This document shows positions 34,260-43,220 of a stretch of DNA of 64,000 bases, piece after piece. The notes beneath the pieces are model-generated. The model saw only the letters and a program-made list of their open reading frames with translations, did not search any database and was not told where the DNA came from. Source of the stretch: an uncultured Fusicatenibacter sp. (GTDB lineage: Bacteria > Bacillota > Clostridia > Lachnospirales > Lachnospiraceae). Each line of letters opens with the position of its first letter. The first letter of the stretch is position 1. A program made the translations under genes and the position numbers. The stretch spans positions 1 to 64,000 of the forward strand of contig CABUPZ010000005.1 of NCBI GenBank assembly GCA_902493585.1, read 5' to 3'.

Positions 34260-34281
34260 CTGTTCGGTCCGTGGAACAGCT
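34256..34281 (+). repeat. Dispersed repeat A, divergent copy
   Basis: CTGTTCGGTCCGTGGAACAG is a short hairpin of the GTTCAGC family, immediately at the stop of the SpoU gene, the same position relative to a stop codon as the copy at 24091. Confidence 0.45.
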
Positions 34282-34321
34282 ATCGAGTTTTTGCAGTTTT
34301 ATTACATTTTTTTAAAAGGTA

Positions 34322-34350
34322 TCGACATTTTCTGCGGTTTCGTCTAAAAT
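34322..34350 (+). promoter_or_regulatory. Promoter of the deacetylase-like gene
   Basis: TCGACA (34322-34327), 17-base spacer, TAAAAT (34345-34350), about 35 bases before the start codon. Confidence 0.6.
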
Positions 34351-34384
34351 ACTGTGTAAACCAAATGTTATGGGGAGGATGGAA

Positions 34385-35839
34385 ATGGCAAATAAAAAGA
34401 AATTGACCAGAAAGGAAATGCGAAGACGCCGCCGACAGCGGATCCTGATTATTAAGACGGTGGCGCTGTGTGCGCTGCTGGTAGTACTGGGCGTGGCTGT
34501 CTGGTTTCTGGCGGGAAGTCCGAGGCTCGGATCCGGCGGGAAAGGCGAAACGGCATCCAACAGTGAGGAACAGAAAGACGACGAAACACAGGATGCATCC
34601 GAGGAGACGCCGACAAAAGAGGAACTGATCGCCCAGGCGGATGCTCTGGCGCTGACCTATGATTATGACGGCGCGATCAATCTGCTCCAGAACACAGAAG
34701 GGGCAGCGACAGATCCGGATATGATCGCCAAGATCTCGGAGTATACAGCGGCAAAAAATGCCTGTGTCAAAGTGGATGTCAATCAGGTGACACATGTGTT
34801 CTACCATTCGCTGGTTGTGGATCCGCAGAAAGCGTTCTTCCAGGATAACGCACAGACCGAAGGCTTTTGCGAATGGATGACGACGGTGGATGAGTTCAAC
34901 AAGATTACCCAGCAGATGTACGACAACGGATATGTGCTGGTTGCCCTGCATGATCTGGTGAATCAGACGGTGGATGAGAACGGCACCGTACATTTCACCC
35001 CGGGAGAGATTTATCTTCCGGAAGGCAAGAAACCGTACGTGCTTTCCCTGGACGACCTGAGCTACTATCATTCTTATGACGGCCGTGGAATTGCCAGCAA
35101 GATGGTGCTCGATGAAAACGGAAAACCAACCTGTGAATATATCCAGGACGACGGAACCGTTGTGACCGGCGCTTACGACTGCGTGCCGCTGCTGGATCAG
35201 TTCCTGGAGGAGCATCCGGATGCAGCATACCACGGAGCCAAAGGAACCATCGCCCTGACCGGATACGACGGAATCCTCGGTTACCGCACCGACAGTGCAT
35301 ACAAAACCCGCGAGAATCTCAGCGACGATCAGGTAAAATGGCTGGAAGGGCATCCGGATTTTGACTGGGAGAAAGAGTGCGAGGAAGCAAAGAAGGTAGC
35401 GGACGCGATCAAGGCGGACGGCTGGACCTTCGCAAGCCATACCTGGGGACACATCCGGATCGGCGACGCGTCCCTGGAACATATCCAGACGGATACGGAG
35501 AGATGGCTTCAGGACGTAGCGCCGCTGATCGGCGGAACGGATACCATCATTTTCGCCCATGGACAGGATCTTGCGGACTGGCATGATTATCAGGCGGACA
35601 ATGAGAAATTCAATTATCTGAAGAGCAAAGGATTTAATATCTACTGCAACGTGGATTCTTCCCAGTACTTTGTACAGTGCCGTGACAATTATCTGAGAAT
35701 GGGAAGAAGAAATCTGGACGGTTACCGTCTGTATCAGGATGCCATCAATGGCGGCACCAGAACCAGCGACCTGTTTGATGCTGCGAGTGTCTGGGATTCC
35801 AGAAGACCGACAGACCCGTCGTTGTATGACCTGCAGTAA
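34385..35839 (+). CDS. Membrane-anchored polysaccharide deacetylase-like protein
   Basis: 484 residues: basic N-terminus RKEMRRRRRQR, one membrane anchor (~18-42), a low-complexity Ser/Glu linker, then a NodB-like domain. The first catalytic-type Asp pair is in YVLSLDDLSYY and the metal-type histidines are in FASHTWGHIRIG (HxxxH). The domain is larger than classical deacetylases and lacks the standard TFDDG, so true deacetylation of peptidoglycan or glycans is likely but unproven. Start at 34385 follows GGGGAGG. Monocistronic. Confidence 0.75.
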   Translation: MANKKKLTRKEMRRRRRQRILIIKTVALCALLVVLGVAVWFLAGSPRLGSGGKGETASNSEEQKDDETQDASEETPTKEELIAQADALALTYDYDGAINLLQNTEGAATDPDMIAKISEYTAAKNACVKVDVNQVTHVFYHSLVVDPQKAFFQDNAQTEGFCEWMTTVDEFNKITQQMYDNGYVLVALHDLVNQTVDENGTVHFTPGEIYLPEGKKPYVLSLDDLSYYHSYDGRGIASKMVLDENGKPTCEYIQDDGTVVTGAYDCVPLLDQFLEEHPDAAYHGAKGTIALTGYDGILGYRTDSAYKTRENLSDDQVKWLEGHPDFDWEKECEEAKKVADAIKADGWTFASHTWGHIRIGDASLEHIQTDTERWLQDVAPLIGGTDTIIFAHGQDLADWHDYQADNEKFNYLKSKGFNIYCNVDSSQYFVQCRDNYLRMGRRNLDGYRLYQDAINGGTRTSDLFDAASVWDSRRPTDPSLYDLQ

Positions 35840-35877
35840 AGCATTGTTTCATATTTTTTGATTGTTACAAAAAGTTC

Positions 35878-35929
35878 AGAGCGTATCTGAAAATTCAGAA
35901 ATGAAGGTTCAGATGCGCTCTGTTTTTTT
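35878..35929 (+). terminator. Terminator of the deacetylase-like gene (repeat B relative)
   Basis: CAGAGCGTATCTGAA pairs with TTCAGATGCGCTCTG, followed by seven T residues. The sequence is related to dispersed repeat B at 13058-13104. The rest of the 309-base gap to 36148 is AT-rich and holds the promoter at 36070. Confidence 0.85.
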
Positions 35930-36069
35930 GCTGTTTGATGGAGTGCTTCATTTTCTGGTGGAGGAAAGATTCGACAGAAAGGGGAAAAATAACCACAAAG
36001 TGGGAGAAGTTTGTGGATTATTATAGAAAAAAAGAAGGATTTCTGCGGAAAGTTGTAGGAAAGTTATGA

Positions 36070-36098
36070 TTGACAAAAAGTTGTAATGCTGATAGAAT
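36070..36098 (+). promoter_or_regulatory. Consensus SigA promoter of the SleB-like gene
   Basis: TTGACA (36070-36075), 17-base spacer, TAGAAT (36093-36098). Three GTAACAA units follow at about 36105, 36114 and 36125, between the -10 box and the ribosome site, and may be a binding site for a regulator. Confidence 0.8.
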
Positions 36099-36148
36099 CA
36101 GTTCGTAACAAATCGTAACAAAAATGTAACAACTAGCAGGAGGTAAGT

Positions 36149-37120
36149 ATGACATTGAAACGGAGCCACGTGATTGGCGCACTTGGGGGAGCACTGACAA
36201 TGACGGCGATCATGGCTGTACCGGCATATGCAGACACTTTAACCGACGAAACAACGAATGCTACGAATGAGGAGAGTATTTTATATACAGAAGGCTGGAA
36301 TCAGAAAGCGGCAGCCAATGTGGAGAGCTACGCGATCATCCGCGCGGCTGCTTCTTCCGATTCCGAACAGACAGGCGTCCTTTTGCCGGGACGCGCAGTA
36401 ACGGTCGAGGGACAGGAAGGCGACTGGAGCAGGGTAAGCTCTGATGGAGTAGAAGGGTATATCAGAAGCGACCTGCTGGTATTCGGAGAGGAGGCGCGTG
36501 TTCATTATCAGAACGTATGCGGCTTCACCGGTACCGTAACAGCCAGCAGCCTGAGAGTGAGAACTCAGCCGTCCCTGGAGGCGGAAACCATCGGAAGCCT
36601 GGGAAACAACAGACAGGTCAAAGTACTGGGCGCTGAGGGAGAATGGTATCAGGTAAGCTACAACGGAAACAACGCATACGTATATTCCGATTACGTGAGC
36701 CTGGGAAATGCAGTTCAGGGCGCAATGACCATGGAAGAGTATCAGGAAAGCCAGAGCCAGGCGGCAGCCGGAAGCGCGGTATCCGCGGACAGCGGCGATC
36801 TGGCAATGCTGGCGGCACTGATCGAATGTGAAGCCGGGGGCGAAAGCTACACCGGAAAAGTAGCGGTAGGAGCAGTTGTTCTGAACCGCGTCAGAAGCGG
36901 ATCCTTCCCCAATGATATTTCAGGGGTCATCTATCAGAGCGGACAGTTCTCACCGGTGTCCAGCGGAAAATTCCAGAGCGTTCTTTCCAGAGGGGCAAGA
37001 AGCGACTGCTACGAAGCAGCAGCGGCAGCACTGACAGGAGAGAACCCGATTGGAAACTGTCTGTATTTCAACAGCGGATCAGGACGTGGAATCCAGATCG
37101 GAAACCAGCATTTTTATTAA
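36149..37120 (+). CDS. Secreted SH3-domain cell-wall hydrolase (SleB/Hydrolase_2-like)
   Basis: 323-residue exported protein. Signal peptide residues 1-28 ending AYADT, two bacterial SH3 domains (~45-112 and ~120-187; the second has SSLRVRTQPSLEAETIGSL), a Gln/Ser linker, and a C-terminal Hydrolase_2 domain (~212-323; LAALIECEAGGESYTGKVAV, AVVLNRVRSG, GQFSP, NPIGNCLYFN). The Glu in IECEAGGE is the likely catalytic residue by analogy with SleB lytic transglycosylases. May act on peptidoglycan during growth or on cortex at germination. AGGAGG site. Confidence 0.88.
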   Translation: MTLKRSHVIGALGGALTMTAIMAVPAYADTLTDETTNATNEESILYTEGWNQKAAANVESYAIIRAAASSDSEQTGVLLPGRAVTVEGQEGDWSRVSSDGVEGYIRSDLLVFGEEARVHYQNVCGFTGTVTASSLRVRTQPSLEAETIGSLGNNRQVKVLGAEGEWYQVSYNGNNAYVYSDYVSLGNAVQGAMTMEEYQESQSQAAAGSAVSADSGDLAMLAALIECEAGGESYTGKVAVGAVVLNRVRSGSFPNDISGVIYQSGQFSPVSSGKFQSVLSRGARSDCYEAAAAALTGENPIGNCLYFNSGSGRGIQIGNQHFY

Positions 37121-37238
37121 AACCGGAGCGGAACCTGTGACCGCTCACGGCGGTCCGCCGCAGAAGGGAAACGCAGAAAGTTCCAGGTAAGAGCTTTCTC
37201 TGAAAACTTTACATATCAATAGAAGATCGATCCATCAT

Positions 37239-37308
37239 AAAAAGAGGACAACCCGGCACGGGCAGCAGGAAGTTTCTGCTGCAGCCTGTCTCCGGTTGGC
37301 CTCTTTTC
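37239..37308 (+). terminator. Terminator of the SleB-like gene
   Basis: AAAAGAGG pairs with CCTCTTTT; inner pairs CCGG/CCGG and GCAGCAG/CTGCTGC extend the stem. The 404-base gap 37121-37524 otherwise holds only the next promoter. Confidence 0.75.
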
Positions 37309-37369
37309 CTATGTTTGAAAAATGTAAGAAATTGGAAAGAATTGTGTTACAAAATTAACAATCTTTCGC

Positions 37370-37398
37370 TTGTATTTTGAGAAGAAATATAGTATTAT
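37370..37398 (+). promoter_or_regulatory. Promoter of the NfeD/SPFH operon
   Basis: TTGTAT (37370-37375), 17-base spacer, TATTAT (37393-37398). The leader to the first start codon is about 120 bases. Confidence 0.55.
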
Positions 37399-37524
37399 GA
37401 TAGCAAGAAAATTTGTATATACAAAAGAGAGAACGAAAATCTTTTTTCTGTCATGAATCCGATGTTTGCTGCAGGAAATCGGAATGATGAAAAAAAAAGT
37501 CAGTTCCGGAAAGGGGATGGAGAG

Positions 37525-37965
37525 ATGTATGAGATCATCTGGCTGGTTGCTCTGGTGATTTTGCTGATCGCGGAGGCATTGACATGCGGGCTGACGACCA
37601 TCTGGTTCGCGGGAGGCGCGCTGATCGCGTTGGTGGCAGCTTTGTTTGGGGCGAATGTGTGGATACAGCTTGGCGTATTCCTGGCTGTCTCACTGCTTCT
37701 GCTGATCTTTACGCGGCCGGCAGCGTTAAAGTACATGAATAGTAAATCAAATCTGAAAACCAATGTAGATTCACTGGCCGGAGAACAGGGAGTGGTGGCG
37801 GAGCGTATCAATAATCTGGACGGAACAGGGAAGGTAAAAATCAACGATGTGTTCTGGATCGCGCGCTCCGAGGACGGCAGCATCATCGAACAGGGTGCGG
37901 TCGTTGAGATCGTCCGTGTCGATGGAGTGAAGCTGATTGTAAAAATGAAGGAGGAAGAACAATGA
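37525..37965 (+). CDS. NfeD-like membrane protein
   Basis: 146-residue short NfeD: three to four hydrophobic segments (~5-70), then a C-terminal OB fold (~80-146) with GEQGVVAERINNLDGTGKVK. Start ATG at 37525 after GGATGGAG. It overlaps the SPFH gene by four bases (ATGA), the conserved pairing of NfeD with stomatin-like proteins in membrane microdomain organisation. Confidence 0.88.
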   Translation: MYEIIWLVALVILLIAEALTCGLTTIWFAGGALIALVAALFGANVWIQLGVFLAVSLLLLIFTRPAALKYMNSKSNLKTNVDSLAGEQGVVAERINNLDGTGKVKINDVFWIARSEDGSIIEQGAVVEIVRVDGVKLIVKMKEEEQ

Positions 37966-38918
37966 GTGGAGGAGCATTAACGGGTATTATTATTGTATTG
38001 GTTGTGGCAGTTTTATTGATCGTGGCGGCATCCTGTGTACGGATCGTGCCGCAGGCAAATGCGATCGTGCTGGAGCGTCTGGGCGCTTACCGGGCGATCT
38101 GGTCAACGGGTCTTCATTTTAAAGTGCCGTTTATCGAGCGGGTGGCGAAGAAAGTCAACCTGAAAGAACAGGTCGTTGACTTCCCGCCGCAGCCGGTGAT
38201 CACAAAAGATAACGTTACCATGCGGATCGATACGGTTGTATTTTTCCAGATCACCGATCCGAAGCTTTTTGCCTACGGCGTGGAAAACCCGATCATGGCC
38301 ATTGAAAATCTGACAACGACCACATTGAGAAATATCATCGGTGATCTGGAGTTGGATGAGACACTGACCTCCAGAGAGATCATCAATACCAAGATGCAGT
38401 CCGCGCTGGATATTGCGACAGACCCATGGGGCATCAAGGTGAACCGTGTGGAGCTGAAGAACATCATGCCGCCGGCGGCCATTCAGGAAGCGATGGAGAA
38501 ACAGATGAAGGCAGAGCGGGAACGCCGTGAGTCCATCCTGATCGCAGAAGGTGAAAAGAAATCTACGATCCTTGTTGCGGAAGGTAAGAAACAGTCGGCG
38601 ATCCTGGACGCAGAGGCGGAGAAACAGGCAGCTATCCTCCGTGCGGAAGCGGAGAAAGAGAGAAAGATCAAAGAGGCGGAAGGCCAGGCGGAAGCAATCC
38701 TCAAAATTCAGCAGGCCAATGCCGATGGTATCCGTGCGCTGAAGGAAGCGGGAGCGGACGAAGCGGTTCTGACTCTGAAGAGCCTGGAGGCTCTGGGCGT
38801 CATGGCGAACGGCCATGCGACCAAGATCATCGTTCCTTCCGACATTCAGGGACTGGCGAGTCTGGCGACGTCACTGAAGGAAATTCTTGTGGATGAGGAG
38901 AAAAATCCGCTGAAGTAA
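37962..38918 (+). CDS. SPFH/Band 7 membrane protein (stomatin-like)
   Basis: 318 residues: one N-terminal membrane segment (~5-28), an SPFH domain (~30-190; VPQANAIVLERLGAYRAIW, VDFPPQPVITKDNVTMRID) and a long Ala/Glu/Lys coiled coil (~185-265) made of repeated AE.EK.A.L units that drives oligomerisation. Forms scaffolds in the membrane together with the NfeD partner encoded just upstream. Followed by a terminator. Confidence 0.93.
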   Translation: MSGGALTGIIIVLVVAVLLIVAASCVRIVPQANAIVLERLGAYRAIWSTGLHFKVPFIERVAKKVNLKEQVVDFPPQPVITKDNVTMRIDTVVFFQITDPKLFAYGVENPIMAIENLTTTTLRNIIGDLELDETLTSREIINTKMQSALDIATDPWGIKVNRVELKNIMPPAAIQEAMEKQMKAERERRESILIAEGEKKSTILVAEGKKQSAILDAEAEKQAAILRAEAEKERKIKEAEGQAEAILKIQQANADGIRALKEAGADEAVLTLKSLEALGVMANGHATKIIVPSDIQGLASLATSLKEILVDEEKNPLK

Positions 38919-38965
38919 AAGTGCTCTTGGCGGGCAGTGAATCGTAACAGGTAAATAGCGAGACA

Positions 38966-39027
38966 ACGGACGAAATCCGACGGAATGCGGGGTATGTATG
39001 CAGACGGCGGATTTTCGTCCGTTTTTT
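38966..39027 (+). terminator. Terminator of the NfeD/SPFH operon
   Basis: ACGGACGAAATCCG pairs with CGGATTTTCGTCCGT, then TTTTT. Nothing further is recognised between 39028 and the hydrolase remnant. Confidence 0.85.
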
Positions 39028-39181
39028 GCGTTAAATCCAGAACAAAATAGTAGATGGGAGTGTAAGAATGAGGTACAATGTGAGTGATATCATACTTTAT
39101 AATATTTTATCTTGTCTTTTGCCTATATGAGAATTATATTAAAATATAACAGACATGTTCCGATACTGAGAAAAACATGGA

Positions 39182-39715
39182 GACTGCAAAAGACATCTTC
39201 AGATTCTTTTTCCATTTCGGCCGGAAATGAAAAAAGAGGAGCGGTATCCTGTGATCCTGTTTATTCCAGGCTCTGCGTGGCATAAACAGGAGATGTACAA
39301 TGATATCCCTCAGTATGCGATGCTTGCGAAAAGAGGGTATGTGGTTGCAGCTATAGAATATCGGGAATCGGACATCGCTTCGTTTCCGGCGCAGGTGGAA
39401 GACGTATGCAACGCGCTGAAGTTTCTTCCTGCGATTGCGGATATGTTTCATATGGATATGGAAAAAATTTTTCTTATGGGAAATTCGTCCGGCGGTCATA
39501 TTGCGATGATGTCTGTACTTTTTGATGCGCATAGGCTGTGTGAGCCGTTGCCGAAGATTTCCGGTGTTATCGCGGAGAGCGCTTCAACGGATCTTCTGAT
39601 CTGCGCAAAAGATCCACTGCCTCCGTGGATGACGGTGCGTCCATCTGCGGTGTTTTATGACAGTAGAATTTTGGATATTATTCAAAAATTCTGTGAAGAG
39701 CATTTAAACGGGTAA
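39182..39715 (+). pseudogene. Truncated alpha/beta hydrolase (esterase/lipase-like)
   Basis: The frame keeps the oxyanion-type region PVILFIPGSAWHKQ and the nucleophile elbow MGNSSGGH (Ser in GNSSG), and resembles the intact enzyme at 51068 (PCIVWICGGAW, MGESAGGY). Coding similarity extends upstream of the first ATG (39227) as LQILFPFRPE without a start codon. After WMTVRPSAVFYDS the region with the acid and His residues is missing and the frame jumps to the terminal helix ILDIIQKFCEEHL. So both the N-terminus and the catalytic C-terminal part are lost. Confidence 0.6.
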
Positions 39716-39818
39716 AAAAAAAATAAAGAAAACATGTGTCTGAGACTAGCCAGCGCGCCAGCGCTTTGGTACAATAAATAAGATATTAAAAACAGGATCA
39801 CAAGAGGAGGAGATACCC

Positions 39819-40820
39819 ATGAATTTACAGGGACGTGACTTTTTGACACTGAAAGACTTTACGCCGGATGAGATCGGTTATCTGCTGGATCTCTCAGCAG
39901 AATTGAAAGACAAAAAGAAAAAAGGCATTCCGGTGGATGTGCTGCGCGGAAAGAATGTAGCGCTGATTTTTGAAAAGACCAGTACGAGAACCCGCTGTGC
40001 GTTTGAAGTGGCAGCCCATGACCTTGGCATGGGAACGACTTATCTGGATCCGACCGGTTCCCAGATCGGAAAGAAGGAGAGTATCCGTGATACAGCCAGA
40101 GTGCTGGCGGGAATGTATGAGGGAATCGAATATCGCGGGTTTGGACAGGAAATCGTGGAGGAACTGGCGAAGTATTCCAAGGTTCCGGTATGGAACGGTC
40201 TGACCAATGAATATCACCCGACGCAGATGCTGGCGGATATGCTGACCATTCGTGAGCAGCTGGGACGTCTGAAAGGCGTGAAGCTGGTGTATATGGGAGA
40301 TGCCCGTTATAACATGGGAAATTCTCTGATGATCGCTTCTGCCAAGATGGGAATGGATTTTGTAGCCTGCGCGCCGAAGAAGTATTTCCCCAATGATGAG
40401 CTGGTTGCTCAGTGCCGGGAATATGCAAAGGAGAGCGGCGCGACGATCACACTGACCGAAGATGTGAAAGAGGGTACAAAAGACGCCGATGTGATCTATA
40501 CGGACGTCTGGGTATCTATGGGTGAGCCGGACGCTGTATGGGAAGAGCGTATCCGGGAGCTGACGCCGTACCGAGTGACAAAAGAAGTGATGGCAAACGC
40601 AAAGGAAACAGCGATTTTCCTCCATTGCCTGCCTGCGTTCCATGATCTGGATACAAAGATCGGAAAAGAGATGGGCGAGCGTTTCGGCCTGACCGAGATG
40701 GAAGTGACCAACGAAGTATTTGAATCTGAGCAGTCGAAGGTCTTTGAAGAAGCAGAAAACCGTATGCATACGATCAAGGCGGTCATGGCTGCGACGCTTG
40801 GAGCCTTTGGAAAGGAATGA
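39819..40820 (+). CDS. argF: Ornithine carbamoyltransferase
   Basis: Makes citrulline from ornithine and carbamoyl phosphate, either for arginine synthesis or, in reverse, in the deiminase pathway. 333 residues with the carbamoyl-phosphate loop STRTR (55-59), the HPTQ motif, the ornithine-binding DVWVSMGE region and the HCLPA motif, all intact. Strong AGGAGG site. No deiminase or carbamate kinase gene is adjacent, so the biosynthetic role is slightly favoured. Possible -10 TACAAT at 39770 with a poor -35. Confidence 0.95.
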   Translation: MNLQGRDFLTLKDFTPDEIGYLLDLSAELKDKKKKGIPVDVLRGKNVALIFEKTSTRTRCAFEVAAHDLGMGTTYLDPTGSQIGKKESIRDTARVLAGMYEGIEYRGFGQEIVEELAKYSKVPVWNGLTNEYHPTQMLADMLTIREQLGRLKGVKLVYMGDARYNMGNSLMIASAKMGMDFVACAPKKYFPNDELVAQCREYAKESGATITLTEDVKEGTKDADVIYTDVWVSMGEPDAVWEERIRELTPYRVTKEVMANAKETAIFLHCLPAFHDLDTKIGKEMGERFGLTEMEVTNEVFESEQSKVFEEAENRMHTIKAVMAATLGAFGKE

Positions 40821-40830
40821 CAGAAGAGGG

Positions 40831-41823
40831 ATGCGGGAAAATAAAAAAGCAGAGGTTCTGCGCCTGCTGAGAGAATCCAGGGAATTTATTTCCGGGCAGG
40901 AATTATGTGAAAAATTTTCCGTTTCCAGAACAGCCGTGTGGAAGATCATCAAACAGCTCAAAGAGGAAGGATATGAGATAGAGGCGGTCCAGAACAAAGG
41001 ATACCGCCTCTTAAAAATGCCGGATATCCTCAGCCAGAGCGAGATTGAGAGCAGACTGGAAGGGGAATGGATCAGTAACCGGGTATATTTCGCGGAGGAA
41101 GTGGATTCCACCAATATCTGGGGCAAACGGCTGGCAGAGGAAGGTGCGCCTCACGGAACGCTGGTCGTCGCCGATGAACAGACCCAGGGCAGGGGACGGC
41201 GCGGCAGGAGCTGGGAATCGCCGAGAGGGACCACGGTGAGCATGACGCTGATCCTGCGGCCGGATCTGGAACCGGTGCGGGCTTCCATGCTGACGATCGT
41301 CATGGGGCTGAGCGTGGCGCAGGGACTGCAGGAACTGCTGGATGTGCCGGTTCAGATCAAGTGGCCCAACGATGCGGTGCTGAACGGCCATAAACTCTGC
41401 GGGATCCTGACGGAGATGAGCGCCCAGATCGATTACATCAATTATGTGGTGGTCGGAACCGGGATCAATGTGAACCAGACGGAAGTTCCGGAAGACTTGA
41501 AAGAGATTGCGACTTCCCTGCGTATGGAGACGGGACATCCCGTAAACCGGGCGGAGGTGATCTGTGCCGTGATGAAAGCATTTGCGCGGAATTATCAGGT
41601 GTTCATGGAGACGGGAGATCTTTCCGGGCTTCAGGACGCATATAATGAAATACTGGCGAACAAAGACCGCCAGGTGCGTGTGCTGGACCCGAAGGCGCCG
41701 TTTGAGGGCGTCGCTCTGGGTATCAACGAGCGGGGCGAGCTTCTGGTGAAGCAGGAGAACGGGACCGTCTCGGAGGTTTACGCGGGAGAAGTGTCTGTGC
41801 GCGGCCTTTATTCTTATGTATAA
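40831..41823 (+). CDS. birA: Biotin-protein ligase / biotin repressor
   Basis: 330 residues: N-terminal winged helix (~1-65; SVSRTAVWKIIKQLKEEGYEI) and the ligase domain with the biotinyl-AMP loop GRGRRGRSWESP and KWPNDAVLNGHKLCGIL, plus a C-terminal SH3-like domain. The DNA-binding domain indicates a bifunctional regulator of biotin uptake or synthesis. It begins ten bases after argF; an alternative upstream frame is not supported. First of a run of tightly spaced genes through dusB. Confidence 0.93.
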   Translation: MRENKKAEVLRLLRESREFISGQELCEKFSVSRTAVWKIIKQLKEEGYEIEAVQNKGYRLLKMPDILSQSEIESRLEGEWISNRVYFAEEVDSTNIWGKRLAEEGAPHGTLVVADEQTQGRGRRGRSWESPRGTTVSMTLILRPDLEPVRASMLTIVMGLSVAQGLQELLDVPVQIKWPNDAVLNGHKLCGILTEMSAQIDYINYVVVGTGINVNQTEVPEDLKEIATSLRMETGHPVNRAEVICAVMKAFARNYQVFMETGDLSGLQDAYNEILANKDRQVRVLDPKAPFEGVALGINERGELLVKQENGTVSEVYAGEVSVRGLYSYV

Positions 41824-41847
41824 ATGAAAAAAAGAAAGGAGTTCCGG

Positions 41848-42186
41848 ATGTATTCCGATGATGAAAAGGTAGTGCTCTGCGGTGCGAGCGCTTATGAACA
41901 GAAGTATTATTTTAATCAGGATTTTTCCAGCCTTCCGCAGAGTGTACAGGATGAGCTGCATGTGATGTGCGTGATGTTTACGGTGGAGATTGGAGGAATC
42001 TTTACCCTGTGGTTTGACGGAGAGGGAAACCTGCAGTTTGAGACGGAGGCGGTGGACGCCGACGCCATGTATGACGAGATCGGCGGGGCGCTGAGGATCA
42101 AGCAGCTGCAGCAGGACAAGCAGGAGCTGCTGCAGTCCCTGGAACTGTATTACCGGGTATTTTTCCTTGGGGAAGAGTGCTTATGA
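41848..42186 (+). CDS. DUF6145-like small protein
   Basis: 112-residue soluble protein starting MYSDDEKVVLCGASAYEQKY after AAAGGAG; an earlier ATG at 41824 would place that site inside the gene. Acidic, with the central segment GGIFTLWFDGEGNLQFETEA and a helical C-terminus LQQDKQELLQSLELYYRVFF. Matches proteins annotated DUF6145 from memory of Lachnospiraceae genomes; function unknown. Its stop overlaps the dusB start (ATGA), implying translational coupling to tRNA modification. Confidence 0.75.
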   Translation: MYSDDEKVVLCGASAYEQKYYFNQDFSSLPQSVQDELHVMCVMFTVEIGGIFTLWFDGEGNLQFETEAVDADAMYDEIGGALRIKQLQQDKQELLQSLELYYRVFFLGEECL

Positions 42187-43157
42187 AGCCGCTGAAGATT
42201 GGGAATGTGACGATTGACTGCCCGGTGGTCCTGGCGCCGATGGCAGGAGTGACGGATCTGCCGTTCCGTCTGCTGTGCCGGGAGATGGGAGTCGGGCTGC
42301 TGAGTATGGAGATGGTCAGCGCCAAGGCGATCCTTTATAAAAACAGGAACACAGAATCCCTGATGGAGATCGCGCCGGGGGAGAATCCCATTGCCCTGCA
42401 GCTGTTCGGCAGCGATCCAAAGATCCTGGGAGAAATTGCGGCGCAGATCCAGGACCGTCCCTTTGATATCCTGGATTTCAATATGGGATGTCCGGTGCCG
42501 AAGGTCGTCAACAATCAGGAGGGTTCTGCGCTGATGAAACAGCCGGAGCTGGTGCGGGAGATCACTTCCAGTCTTGTGAAAGCCTCGGAGAAACCGGTCA
42601 CCGTAAAGATCCGCAAAGGATTCGACGACGCCCATGTCAACGCGGTGGAGATTGCCAAAATCCTGGAGGACTGCGGCGTTGCCGCGGTTGCGGTCCATGG
42701 ACGTACCAGAGAACAGTATTACTCGGGAAAGGCGGACTGGGAGATCATCCGGAAAGTGAAGGAGGCGGTATCCATCCCTGTGATCGGAAACGGCGATGTG
42801 GATAGCCCGAAGGCGGCGGTGGAGATGCTGGAGCAGACAGGATGTGACGGTGTGATGATCGGACGGGCGGCACAGGGAAATCCGTGGCTCTTCCGGGAGA
42901 TCCGTCATTATCTGGAGACCGGAGAAGAACTTCCGAGGCCTTCTATGGACGAGGTCAAAGAGATGATCCTGCGCCATGCACGTCTTCAGGTGGAATATAA
43001 AGGCCCGGATGTGGGAATGCGGGAAATGCGCAAGCATGTGGCGTGGTATACCGCGGGATTTCCCCATTCCGCAAAGCTGCGTTCGGAAGTGAACGCGGTG
43101 GGAACGCTGGAAGAGCTTGGGGAGCTTTTACAGAACTGGACGTTGGACAGGCGCTGA
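42183..43157 (+). CDS. dusB: tRNA-dihydrouridine synthase
   Basis: FMN enzyme that reduces uridines in the tRNA D-loop. 324 residues with VLAPMAGVTDLPFRLL at the N-terminus, the active-site FNMGCPVPKV (catalytic Cys), the FMN-binding VKIRKGFDD and AVHGRTREQYYSG, and IGNGDV; a C-terminal helical domain (~250-324). Start at 42183 overlaps the preceding gene. In Firmicutes this family is commonly named DusB. Confidence 0.93.
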   Translation: MKPLKIGNVTIDCPVVLAPMAGVTDLPFRLLCREMGVGLLSMEMVSAKAILYKNRNTESLMEIAPGENPIALQLFGSDPKILGEIAAQIQDRPFDILDFNMGCPVPKVVNNQEGSALMKQPELVREITSSLVKASEKPVTVKIRKGFDDAHVNAVEIAKILEDCGVAAVAVHGRTREQYYSGKADWEIIRKVKEAVSIPVIGNGDVDSPKAAVEMLEQTGCDGVMIGRAAQGNPWLFREIRHYLETGEELPRPSMDEVKEMILRHARLQVEYKGPDVGMREMRKHVAWYTAGFPHSAKLRSEVNAVGTLEELGELLQNWTLDRR

Positions 43158-43220
43158 AATATGCGGACATAAAAGAGGAAAAGAAAAAGAAAACGAAAGA
43201 AAAATGGAGTATAGCAAACT

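Noticed and set aside
34280..35584. A 434-codon minus-strand frame opposite the deacetylase-like gene
   Set aside because: The plus strand has a promoter, ribosome site, membrane anchor and metal motifs; the minus frame has none of these.
39894..41126. A 410-codon minus-strand frame opposite argF and birA
   Set aside because: It spans the junction of two recognised genes on the other strand without any ribosome site or domain.
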